Shown here piece by piece: positions 1 to 5,892 of a stretch of DNA of 7,040 bases. Source of the stretch: Desulfobacteraceae bacterium. GTDB taxonomy: Bacteria > Desulfobacterota > Desulfobacteria > Desulfobacterales > UBA11574. The stretch lies in contig DAOVAE010000056.1 in NCBI GenBank assembly GCA_030671225.1, positions 1-7,040 on the forward strand, read 5' to 3'. Each line of letters opens with the position of its first letter. Position 1 is the stretch's first letter. The position numbers and the translations under genes were made by a program. The notes under the pieces were generated by a model. The model saw only the letters and a list, made by a program, of their open reading frames with translations. It made no database searches and was not told the origin of the DNA.

Positions 1-277
1 CGAATCCCGGATCGAAAAAGTCATTAAAAAAATTTTCAAAAGAAGGATCAATACCGAATCCGGAAAAAGGGTTTACCCGCTTGCGAACCTCGAACTCCGA
101 ACTTATGTTAACAACGACAGGACTGACTTTTCTAACGGCGACTACAACGGCACTTTCCCGTAGGTTGTCGGCACCAAGGTTGTCAGGGGCTCTAACAACA
201 AGCATAATAGAAACAATAAAAAAGACAACCGTTGAAATTAATAATTTATTGTTGTGTTGTGTTTGTATCTTTGGCAT
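1..277 (-). CDS. HtrA/Deg-family serine protease, N-terminal part (cut by window edge)
   Basis: Read on the minus strand from an ATG at 277-275, the frame stays open for 92 codons to the window edge, so the stop and the catalytic His-Asp-Ser triad lie outside. HtrA/DegP/DegQ proteins are periplasmic or membrane-anchored serine proteases that degrade or refold damaged envelope proteins. The N-terminus is basic and polar, followed by a hydrophobic segment at residues 12-28 that should act as a signal peptide or anchor; I see no clear signal peptidase site. Residues 43-60 (AVVVAVRKVSPVVVNISS) match the helix and first strand that open the HtrA protease domain. They are followed by a Phe/Gly-rich stretch at about 70-92 (NPFSGFG, then FFNDFFDP), typical of the LA loop in this family. 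The later in-frame Met25 would remove most of the hydrophobic segment, so Met1 is preferred. The Shine-Dalgarno is weak (GGTG). The gene is divergent from the radical SAM gene. Which of degP, degQ or degS it equals cannot be told from this fragment. Confidence 0.85.
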   Translation of the reverse strand, partial: MPKIQTQHNNKLLISTVVFFIVSIMLVVRAPDNLGADNLRESAVVVAVRKVSPVVVNISSEFEVRKRVNPFSGFGIDPSFENFFNDFFDPGF

Positions 278-329
278 TTTAAACACCGTTATAATAATAT
301 TAAAATTTGCACCATAAAAACTATATATC
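278..329. promoter_or_regulatory. Divergent promoter region between htrA-like gene and radical SAM gene
   Basis: These 52 bases separate two divergently transcribed start codons and are strongly AT-rich. On the plus strand, TATAAT at 290-295 is a perfect -10 hexamer, and a start near 302 would leave a leader of under 30 nt for the radical SAM gene. No good -35 box is present at 16-18 bp. On the minus strand there are several TAT-rich -10-like strings but no convincing pair. No Shine-Dalgarno precedes the radical SAM ATG at 330. That promoters lie here follows from the geometry; the exact boxes are a guess. Confidence 0.35.
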
Positions 330-2834
330 ATGAGCATAACAACCATTCAAGATATCTTACCGCTGATAGAACAGCCCAGCCGTTATTTAGGCTCGGAAAT
401 AAACACAATTAAAAAAGACCACAGCAAGGTAAAACTTCGTTTTGCGCTTGCTTTTCCGGACCTGTATGAAATAGGCACATCACATTTTGGCCTTCAGATA
501 CTTTATCATATACTTAACCTTCACCATGAGATTGCTGCTGAAAGGGTATTTGCCCCTGGGACTGATATGGAAGCACATCTAAAGTCATCAGGCATTCCTA
601 TTATGTCCCTGGAATCTCACAAACCTCTTGACCAGTTCGATATCATAGGTTTCAGTCTTCTTTATGAACTTAACTATACCAATATTCTTACCATGCTTGA
701 GCTTGCCAACATTCCATTTTTTGCAAGACAAAGAGACGTTTCACACCCACTTGTTATTGCAGGCGGCCCATGTACCTGTAATCCTGAGCCGGTTGCAGAT
801 TTTTTTGATGCTATCGTGGTGGGAGACGGGGAAAACGTGATTATAAAGATGTCCCACGCATGGCTTGCATGGAAAAAGAGCGGCAAGAACGATAAGGAGA
901 CCCTTTTGAGAATGTGGTCCCATGTTGAAGGTGTATATATCCCGGTGTTTTTTAAACCAAAATATGATGAAAACGGTTTCCAGACCCTTGTACCCGGATT
1001 TTCGGATTATAAAACGGTTAAAAGAGCGGTTGTAAATGACCTTAACAATGCGGTTTTTCCAGATGCACCCATAATTCCTTATGGCAAACCGGTGCATGAT
1101 CGTCTTCGGATTGAGGTGTCAAGAGGATGCACTAGAGGTTGCCGATTCTGTCAGGCCGGAATGATATACCGTCCGGTCCGTGAACGATCCTTAGAGACCC
1201 TGTTGTCTCTTTCTGATGCTTGTGTTGCTTCAACCGGTTATGAGGACATGTCTCTTTTATCATTAAGCACGGGGGATTATGAATGTATAGTTCCGCTCAT
1301 GGAACGTCTGATGGCCCGTTATAAATCCCGCCGTATTGCGGTTTCATTACCTTCACTGCGGGCCGGCACATTATCACCGGCACTCATGCAACTTGTCAAA
1401 AGGGTCAGAAAGACAGGTTTTACCATAGCGCCGGAAGCCGGCAGCCAGCGGCTAAGGGATGTTATTAATAAAAATATAACACAAAAAGAGATCGCAGATA
1501 CGGTCAGAGATGCATTCGGTCTGGGATGGCGGGTGATAAAACTCTATTTTATGGTCGGCCTTCCAACAGAAAACGATAATGATCTGCAGGCTATAGTTGA
1601 TCTTGTGAAAATGCTGCGCCAGATCAAAGGGTCTAATGGGCGAAGGGGCACGCTCAATGTGAGTGTGGCAACATTTATTCCAAAATCACACACTCCTTTT
1701 CAATGGTCATCTCAGATTTCTTTGACCGAGTCGAAGCAAAAGATACGACGGTTACAGAAGAATCTTAAAATGCCCGGGATTCAGTTTAAATTTCAAAATC
1801 CTGAAGCCAGTATGCTTGAAGGGCTTTGGGCACGTGGGGACAGGAGTCTCGGCCGATTACTGCTTAATGCATACAGAAAAGGATGTAAATTTGATGGCTG
1901 GAGCGACAAGTTCAAATATCAATTATGGCAAGAGGCTTGTTGCGATGAAAGTGTGGATATCGATTTTTATACAACACGTTTAAGAGATACGGCTGAACCG
2001 TTACCCTGGGATCATATTGATGCCGGAGTTACAAAGGATTTTTTAAAGAGTGAATTACTAAAAGCCGAACATGGCGAATATACTGTTGATTGTCGCAGCG
2101 GCGACTGTAATAGTTGCGGTGTTTGTGACTTTGAAATTATTGAGCCCAAGGTGTTTGATGACTGTGAAGAAGGGACCGTAAAAATATTTTCGGCAGACGA
2201 TGTTAAAGAAACGTTTTATAAAAAACTGAAGATATCCTTTTCAAAGCGGGGACAGGCAAAGTATTTCGGGCATCTTGAACAGGTCAAAATTTTTTTGCGT
2301 GCCATCCGACGTGCCGGGATACCGGTTAAATTTTCAGAAGGCTTTCATCCCAAGCCAAAGATCTCGTTTGAAGATTCGCTTCCTATCGGTCTGGAAAGCT
2401 TGAATGAAATTTTCTATTTATCAGTACGCGGGGATGTTAAACCCAAGAACATCATAGATCGATTAAATGAACATCTTCCTAGAGGCCTTACTGTTTTTCA
2501 CTGTCAGCTTGCCCCGGCAAAGTCTTTGTGTAAGGCGTCGATGTCATCAACCTATATGGTTACAAAAAAAGATGGTTTTTTTGATGCAAAAGAATTAAAA
2601 TGTTTTGTAAAAAGACGCGAATTAGTTGTAACGCGAACCGGTCCCAAAGGGAAAGTAAAAACGATAGACTTAAAAGAAATGGTTTTAAACATAGAGTTGT
2701 CTGCTCCCAATAAACTGCAGATGACGCTTAGAACAGAACCGGGCAAGACTGTGCGGCCTTTTGAGGTTATTGAAAAAATATTCAGTTTGCCCGGGGAAGA
2801 AATAAAACAGGCAACCATTGTTAAAGTAAGTTAA
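330..2834 (+). CDS. Fused radical SAM / DUF2344 protein of unknown function
   Basis: An 834-residue protein matching, by recognition, the TIGR03960-type radical SAM family fused to a TIGR03936/DUF2344 domain. Residues ~35-170 resemble the cobalamin-binding-like N-terminal fold of class B radical SAM enzymes (FPDLYEIGTS at 42-51, AGGP at 144-147, VVGDGE at 163-168), but I see no DxHxxG B12-ligand motif. The radical SAM core has CTRGCRFC with C267, C271 and C274 for the 4Fe-4S cluster. It is followed by LSLSTGDY (310-317) and a PEAGSQRLRDVINK segment (368-381) like that of methylthiotransferase-type enzymes. A Cys-rich linker (C588, C593, C596, C599) joins it to DUF2344, which starts near 632 (KLKISFSKRGQAKYFGHLE) and includes SEGFHPKPKISF (669-680). 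In many Firmicutes the two halves are separate adjacent genes next to rng; here they are one polypeptide, with rng next. The start fits the family's usual N-terminus, although no Shine-Dalgarno is visible. Substrate and reaction are unknown. Confidence 0.93.
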   Translation: MSITTIQDILPLIEQPSRYLGSEINTIKKDHSKVKLRFALAFPDLYEIGTSHFGLQILYHILNLHHEIAAERVFAPGTDMEAHLKSSGIPIMSLESHKPLDQFDIIGFSLLYELNYTNILTMLELANIPFFARQRDVSHPLVIAGGPCTCNPEPVADFFDAIVVGDGENVIIKMSHAWLAWKKSGKNDKETLLRMWSHVEGVYIPVFFKPKYDENGFQTLVPGFSDYKTVKRAVVNDLNNAVFPDAPIIPYGKPVHDRLRIEVSRGCTRGCRFCQAGMIYRPVRERSLETLLSLSDACVASTGYEDMSLLSLSTGDYECIVPLMERLMARYKSRRIAVSLPSLRAGTLSPALMQLVKRVRKTGFTIAPEAGSQRLRDVINKNITQKEIADTVRDAFGLGWRVIKLYFMVGLPTENDNDLQAIVDLVKMLRQIKGSNGRRGTLNVSVATFIPKSHTPFQWSSQISLTESKQKIRRLQKNLKMPGIQFKFQNPEASMLEGLWARGDRSLGRLLLNAYRKGCKFDGWSDKFKYQLWQEACCDESVDIDFYTTRLRDTAEPLPWDHIDAGVTKDFLKSELLKAEHGEYTVDCRSGDCNSCGVCDFEIIEPKVFDDCEEGTVKIFSADDVKETFYKKLKISFSKRGQAKYFGHLEQVKIFLRAIRRAGIPVKFSEGFHPKPKISFEDSLPIGLESLNEIFYLSVRGDVKPKNIIDRLNEHLPRGLTVFHCQLAPAKSLCKASMSSTYMVTKKDGFFDAKELKCFVKRRELVVTRTGPKGKVKTIDLKEMVLNIELSAPNKLQMTLRTEPGKTVRPFEVIEKIFSLPGEEIKQATIVKVS

Positions 2835-2840
2835 CGATCC

Positions 2841-2880
2841 GTAATTAGGTAACACTTTAGCTTTTTGAAAATATTGCCGC
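2841..2880 (+). repeat. Left copy of a ~39-bp inverted repeat flanking rng
   Basis: Bases 2848-2880 match the reverse complement of 4728-4760 at 29 of 33 positions (mismatches at 2850, 2869, 2876 and 2879). After one unpaired base at 2847, five more matches run to 2842. The shared core is AACACTTTAGCTTTTTGA. The copy begins only 7 nt after the radical SAM stop codon. A match of this length is not expected by chance in a 7-kb window, so this is a dispersed repeat or the arms of a former element. No transposase is near. Confidence 0.85.
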
Positions 2881-2892
2881 TTCTGGTATAAT
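2865..2892 (+). promoter_or_regulatory. Probable sigma70-type promoter for rng, partly inside the repeat
   Basis: TTGAAA at 2865-2870 and a perfect TATAAT at 2887-2892 are separated by 16 bp. The -35 hexamer lies within the left repeat copy, while the -10 hexamer lies just downstream in unique sequence. Transcription would start near 2899 and give a leader of about 150 nt before rng. This is a motif match only. It is the best promoter-like pair in the 215-bp gap, and an independent promoter is plausible because the gap is too long for simple translational coupling. Confidence 0.5.
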
Positions 2893-3049
2893 TAAATTTT
2901 TACTGAAAAAACTCGTGGATAACGGCTCGTAATCAAAGAACCCGTTCGGACTATTAATCATACCCGAAGCTCGTTTGAAGTCGATTTGTTTCAAAGGACT
3001 AAACTATTACGATATTTGATATTATCTACAGGGTAGGAAAGTTGAGATA
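2893..3049 (+). other. rng 5' leader with small potential hairpins and Shine-Dalgarno
   Basis: No coding frame of note lies here. Two small stems are possible: TTCGG 2945-2949 with CCGAA 2964-2968, and TTTGAA 2974-2979 with TTCAAA 2990-2995. The Shine-Dalgarno is TAGGAA at 3034-3039, about 10 nt before the rng ATG. In enterobacteria the long rne leader mediates autoregulation by RNase E; a similar role for this leader is only a possibility, since the stems are short and do not resemble the E. coli structure. No known riboswitch pattern was recognised. Confidence 0.35.
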
Positions 3050-4591
3050 ATGAATAAAAAAATTGTCATAAATGTTGCCGAACATGAAACCAGGGTTGCT
3101 CTTCTTGAAGATGGAAACATCGTGGAACTTTTTATCGAGCGAGGAGATGTTTCAGATATTGCAGGAAATATTTACAAGGGGAAGGTACAACGGGTTTTAC
3201 CGGGTATGCAAGCCGCCTTTGTGGATATCGGGCTAAAGCAAGCCGCTTTTATCTACGTGAGCGATATTGATGGTGCAAGATATAATGATATCGAAAACCT
3301 TATGCTTAAAAGCAATGAGGGTGAAGAGGATCTTCTTAACATAAATGGTTCTATATCGACGACGCCCTTGATTAACTACAAATATCATATAGAGGAACTA
3401 ATTACAGAAGGTCAGGAGATAATGGTTCAGGTATCTAAAGCTCCTTTAGGCTCCAAGGGTGCTCGCGTAACGACACATATCTCTCTTCCCGGCCGCTTTC
3501 TTGTTCTTATGCCGACCTCTGATCATATCGGGGTATCACGGCGAATAGAGAATGAAATTGAACGGAAACGGTTAAAGGGAATTGTTGAATCTTTACGCCA
3601 AGACCAGTTCGGGTATATTGTAAGAACTGCTGCAGAGGATATCCAGAAAGAAAAGATCGCGTATGAGATGGGTTTTTTAAAAAATTTATGGGAAAATATA
3701 CAAAGCAAGTACCAGACAGTTCCGTTGCCGTCTCTTGTGCACAAAGAAGTTGCACTTAGTCTTCGTGCTGTTAGGGATCTTCTGGTGCACGAAGCTGAAA
3801 AGCTGATCATCGATTCCCGTTCTAGCTATGAGGCTATACTTTTGTTACTTGACACATTTATGCCAAGTCTTAAAGATTCTGTAGAACTTTATGAAGAACG
3901 GGAGCCCATTTTTGATGCCTATAATTTAGAAGGTGACATTTCCCGTGCTTTAACAAAGAAAGTTTGGCTGAAATCCGGCGGTTACATAGTGCTTGAACAT
4001 ACAGAGGCACTTGTTGCAATCGATGTAAACACAGGACGATATGTCGGTAAACATAACCTGGAAGAAACCATATTAAAGACTAATCTCGAGGCTGTAAAGG
4101 AGATCGCTTATCAAATCCGCCTCCGGGATATAGGCGGCATTATCATTATCGATTTTATCGATATGGAAAGAAAGTCCAATCAGGACAGGGTTTTTAATGC
4201 TTTTAAAGAAGCTCTTACAAAAGATAGGAGCAAAACCCATATCCTTCCCATATCAGAGATGGGCATGATTCAGATGACTAGAAAGAGAATCAGAATGCCC
4301 CTAACAAGGATGCTATGTGAGCCTTGCTTTTATTGCGAGGGGGAAGGTTATCTGATATCGAGGCAGACGATCTGTCACAATATATACAGGGATTTACTCC
4401 GTGAATCACGCGACATGATGGGGGTCAAAGTGAGCTTGAGAGTAAACCCTGAAATTGCCGAGTTGCTTCATGGTGAGGAAAACCATCTCATCGTCTCTCT
4501 TGAACGCATTATTGGCAAACACATTGTAATATACCCCGATGCACAACTTCATATGGAAGAGATGGATGTTTTTGAAATTCTTAAAGATTAA
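3050..4591 (+). CDS. rng: Ribonuclease G (RNase E/G family)
   Basis: A 513-residue single-strand-specific endoribonuclease, near the 489 residues of E. coli RNase G and lacking the long C-terminal degradosome scaffold of RNase E. The family processes 16S rRNA 5' ends and tRNA precursors and starts mRNA decay. Residues ~35-145 form the S1 RNA-binding domain (GNIYKGKVQRVLPGMQAAFVD at 39-59), which carries an acidic insertion at about 80-108 that is longer than in E. coli. The 5'-sensor/RNase H-like region includes GVSRRIE (161-167) and VRTAAED (191-197). Catalytic Mg-binding Asp residues are D325 in AIDVNTGRYVG and D368 in IIIIDFIDM. The zinc-link that joins protomers is CEPCFYCEGEG, with C426 and C429 as the CxxC pair and an extra C423 as in E. 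coli RNase G. The start is supported by TAGGAA about 10 nt upstream. It lies downstream of the radical SAM-DUF2344 gene, an association known in other phyla, and upstream of the rpmH cluster. Confidence 0.97.
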   Translation: MNKKIVINVAEHETRVALLEDGNIVELFIERGDVSDIAGNIYKGKVQRVLPGMQAAFVDIGLKQAAFIYVSDIDGARYNDIENLMLKSNEGEEDLLNINGSISTTPLINYKYHIEELITEGQEIMVQVSKAPLGSKGARVTTHISLPGRFLVLMPTSDHIGVSRRIENEIERKRLKGIVESLRQDQFGYIVRTAAEDIQKEKIAYEMGFLKNLWENIQSKYQTVPLPSLVHKEVALSLRAVRDLLVHEAEKLIIDSRSSYEAILLLLDTFMPSLKDSVELYEEREPIFDAYNLEGDISRALTKKVWLKSGGYIVLEHTEALVAIDVNTGRYVGKHNLEETILKTNLEAVKEIAYQIRLRDIGGIIIIDFIDMERKSNQDRVFNAFKEALTKDRSKTHILPISEMGMIQMTRKRIRMPLTRMLCEPCFYCEGEGYLISRQTICHNIYRDLLRESRDMMGVKVSLRVNPEIAELLHGEENHLIVSLERIIGKHIVIYPDAQLHMEEMDVFEILKD

Positions 4592-4605
4592 AAGAACTGA
4601 ACTTA

Positions 4606-4618
4606 GGGGCTTCGCCCC
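4606..4618 (+). other. GC-rich mini-hairpin after rng
   Basis: GGGGC, a TTC loop, then GCCCC form a perfect 5-bp stem beginning 15 nt after the rng stop codon. It is followed by AATTGG, not by a T tract, so it is not a canonical intrinsic terminator. It could still slow polymerase or protect the rng 3' end. Because it directly abuts the tandem 8-mer block, it may equally be the edge of the repeat element there. Confidence 0.5.
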
Positions 4619-4621
4619 AAT

Positions 4622-4657
4622 TGGAATCATGGAATGATGGAGTAATGGAATGATGGA
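4622..4657 (+). repeat. Tandem 8-bp repeat, consensus TGGAATGA, 4.5 copies
   Basis: Successive units are TGGAATCA, TGGAATGA, TGGAGTAA, TGGAATGA and a half unit TGGA. The period is exactly 8 bp with three substitutions. The last units also form the left arm of the long palindrome that follows. It lies in the non-coding gap after rng and no reading frame uses it. Confidence 0.85.
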
Positions 4658-4727
4658 TTTGAAGGAGTTTTTTACAATTTAAATATTTTATTTCCGCTTT
4701 TACCTTCAATATTCCAGCATTCCATTA
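4643..4727. repeat. Long imperfect palindrome (MITE-like or transcribed stem-loop)
   Basis: The left arm 4643-4657 pairs with 4713-4727 at 14 of 15 positions (A4653 opposite G4717). The stem resumes with TTGAAGG 4659-4665 against CCTTCAA 4703-4709, leaving an AT-rich loop of about 37 nt. The outer arms are built of the same 8-mer as the tandem block. There is no coding potential, and the right arm touches the second copy of the 39-bp repeat. It may be a small non-autonomous mobile element or a strong bidirectional hairpin between rng and rpmH. Confidence 0.75.
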
Positions 4728-4765
4728 GTGGTAATATTGTCAAAAAGCTAAAGTGTTGCCAATTA
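4728..4765 (-). repeat. Right copy of the ~39-bp inverted repeat flanking rng
   Basis: In inverted orientation this repeats 2842-2880, with the core TCAAAAAGCTAAAGTGTT at 4740-4757. It abuts the right arm of the TGGAATGA palindrome. Unlike the left copy it contains a perfect TTGACA on the minus strand (4738-4743), but no -10 box follows at the right distance, so I do not call a promoter on that strand. A 10-bp part of it, ATATTGTCAA at 4734-4743, is repeated inverted at 4791-4800. Confidence 0.85.
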
Positions 4766-4790
4766 TTTTGATTTTACACATTTTTCGGTC

Positions 4791-4819
4791 TTGACAATAT
4801 AGAAAGCTTGTGCTTTCAT
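4791..4819 (+). promoter_or_regulatory. Candidate rpmH-operon promoter
   Basis: A perfect -35 hexamer TTGACA at 4791-4796 is followed after 17 bp by TTTCAT at 4814-4819, a 4/6 match to the -10 consensus lacking the key second-position A. Position and spacing fit a promoter for rpmH, whose start lies about 75 nt downstream. The spacer contains the perfect small palindrome GAAAGC-TTGT-GCTTTC (4802-4817), which overlaps the proposed -10. That could be a regulator site or a weak hairpin, so a second -10 elsewhere remains possible. Confidence 0.4.
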
Positions 4820-4895
4820 TTTAGGGTTAAAATTATACAATTTCATTTTTTGTTAGCAGGCATAGACTTTGGTGTTTGATTAAGGATTTTACATT

Positions 4896-5030
4896 ATGAA
4901 AAGAACTTTTCAACCAAGCAGAATTAAACGTGCAAGAACACACGGGTTTTTGAAAAGGATGTCGACCAAACAGGGAAGAAAGATTATTAACAGGCGTAGA
5001 TCTAAAGGCAGAACCCGTTTGGCGGTATAA
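4896..5030 (+). CDS. rpmH: 50S ribosomal protein L34
   Basis: A 44-residue, highly basic protein, the normal length for L34, a late-assembly large-subunit protein that contacts 23S rRNA. The whole sequence matches the family: [19 protein letters not shown] at the start, then [19 protein letters not shown] and the LAV end. AAGGAT at 4882-4887 is a suitably placed Shine-Dalgarno. rnpA follows after 65 nt, the usual rpmH-rnpA arrangement, and the two are probably co-transcribed. Nothing is unusual in the protein. Confidence 0.98.
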   Translation: MKRTFQPSRIKRARTHGFLKRMSTKQGRKIINRRRSKGRTRLAV

Positions 5031-5095
5031 ATAGATTTGCTTACGACATGCAAACAAACACAGTAAAACCAACAGGTTGCAGAGGATAACGTCTT

Positions 5096-5449
5096 TTGCG
5101 CTTTTTTTTTACCAAGGCAGACAGAATTCTGAAACGCTCCGAGTTTCTTCAATTATCAAAATTCGGCAAAAAAATACAAAATAGACACTTTGTTGCTATA
5201 TTTGCTCCGGATCGATTTCAAAGAACACGCCTTGGTGTAACAGTTACGAGAAAAGTTGGAAACGCAACAATACGTAATAGGATTAAAAGGTTTTCTCGTG
5301 AATATTTTCGCCTAAACAGGCACATTATTACAGGTTATTGGGATATTAATATCATAGCTAAGAATAAGGCCGCCGACCTATCATCAAAACAAGCTTGTTT
5401 GTCCCTGCAAAACATTTTTGACAGCATATCCGGGAGTCATGGCCGTTAA
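5096..5449 (+). CDS. rnpA: Ribonuclease P protein component, TTG start
   Basis: A 117-residue basic protein that binds the catalytic RNase P RNA and helps it cleave pre-tRNA 5' leaders. Its hallmark is the RNR box: RLGVTVTRKVGNATIRNRIK (45-64) followed by RFSREYFR (65-72), which contacts the RNA subunit. The N-terminus FTKADRILKRSEF (5-17) is also typical. The start is TTG at 5096 with a strong AGAGGA at 5081-5086 and a 9-nt spacing. The upstream in-frame ATG at 5048 is closed by a TAA at 5087-5089, and no ATG near the N-terminus would keep the conserved region. Directly after the start codon region, nine T residues (5102-5110) encode three Phe. The 3' end overlaps yidD by 11 nt, suggesting translational coupling. 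Confidence 0.96.
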   Translation: MRFFFTKADRILKRSEFLQLSKFGKKIQNRHFVAIFAPDRFQRTRLGVTVTRKVGNATIRNRIKRFSREYFRLNRHIITGYWDINIIAKNKAADLSSKQACLSLQNIFDSISGSHGR

Positions 5450-5666
5450 CAAACTATTCCTGATACTTCCTTTGTTTTTGATAAAGGCATATCAATTAAT
5501 ATTATCTCCGGTTTTGGCTCCTGCGTGTCGTTTTTATCCAACCTGTTCTGAATATGCCTATCAGGCTATTTTGCGTTATGGACTTTTTAAAGGATTTTTC
5601 CTTGCTTTAAAGAGAATTGTAAAGTGCCATCCCTTTAATCCAGGAGGAATCGATTCTGTTCCTTAA
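5439..5666 (+). CDS. yidD: Membrane protein insertion efficiency factor YidD
   Basis: A 75-residue protein (family usually 70-85) that associates with the inner membrane and assists YidC-dependent insertion. Diagnostic motifs are CRFYPTCSEYA (30-40) and KCHPFNPGGIDSVP (62-75), with conserved C30, C36 and C63. The N-terminal half is hydrophobic and likely amphipathic (residues 6-26). The frame is also open upstream to a TTG at 5418. I chose the ATG at 5439 because MAVNKLFLIL matches the family's start and GGGAG at 5432-5436 lies just before it, although the spacing of about 2 nt is tight. It overlaps the end of rnpA by 11 nt. YidC would normally follow closely; here 384 nt intervene. Confidence 0.96.
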   Translation: MAVNKLFLILPLFLIKAYQLILSPVLAPACRFYPTCSEYAYQAILRYGLFKGFFLALKRIVKCHPFNPGGIDSVP

Positions 5667-5710
5667 AGCGCAACATCCTACAACCTTGATAGAATGGAAT
5701 TGGTATTAAA

Positions 5711-5892
5711 GAAGACCTTTGAAAAATGTTCATTTTTGCCTGCCCAGTTAAATCCATATTTAATATTTAACCGGGGTTCAAGTTCAAGGAAGGGGAAAAT
5801 TTTAACCACAGGAATACATTGAGTATTTCGAGGATTGAAATTTGAGCCTGACGTAGAAATTGGGCAAAAAGGGGTGTTTTGCAAAGGTCTAT
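5711..5892. repeat. Imperfect inverted-repeat element in the yidD-yidC gap
   Basis: The outer arm AGACCTTTGAAAA (from 5713) pairs with TTTTGCAAAGGTCT (5877-5890), differing by one extra base. Further in, TTTTTGCC..TGCCCAGTT (5733-5749) matches the complement of AATTGGGCAAAAAG (5858-5871), allowing a 3-nt gap. A smaller perfect stem, GTTAAAT 5747-5753 with ATTTAAC 5765-5771, lies inside. The whole is about 180 bp, has no credible gene on either strand, and sits between two genes that are usually close. It looks like a non-autonomous mobile element or a decayed palindromic repeat; no target-site duplication was identified. Its sequence is unrelated to the repeat around rng. Confidence 0.6.

Noticed and set aside
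81..317. Plus-strand open frame of 78 codons
   Set aside because: It is antisense to the HtrA-like N-terminus, which has a clear family match on the minus strand; the plus-strand product is low-complexity and matches nothing.
741..1097. Minus-strand frame of 118 codons inside the radical SAM gene
   Set aside because: It lies wholly antisense to conserved coding sequence and has no recognisable domain.
4606..4618. Intrinsic terminator of rng
   Set aside because: The stem is GC-rich but short, with no T tract after it, so it was listed as a hairpin only.
2841..4765. Composite transposon carrying rng
   Set aside because: Inverted arms are present, but there is no transposase and no evident target duplication, and rng is a housekeeping gene in its expected neighbourhood. 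Reported only as flanking repeats.
5048..5089. Upstream ATG in the rnpA frame, giving a 13-codon frame
   Set aside because: A TAA at 5087-5089 closes it before the RNase P protein. It has no Shine-Dalgarno and could not be the rnpA start.
5418..5438. Upstream TTG start for yidD
   Set aside because: It adds seven residues not typical of YidD, and no ribosome-binding site precedes it; the ATG at 5439 matches the family start.
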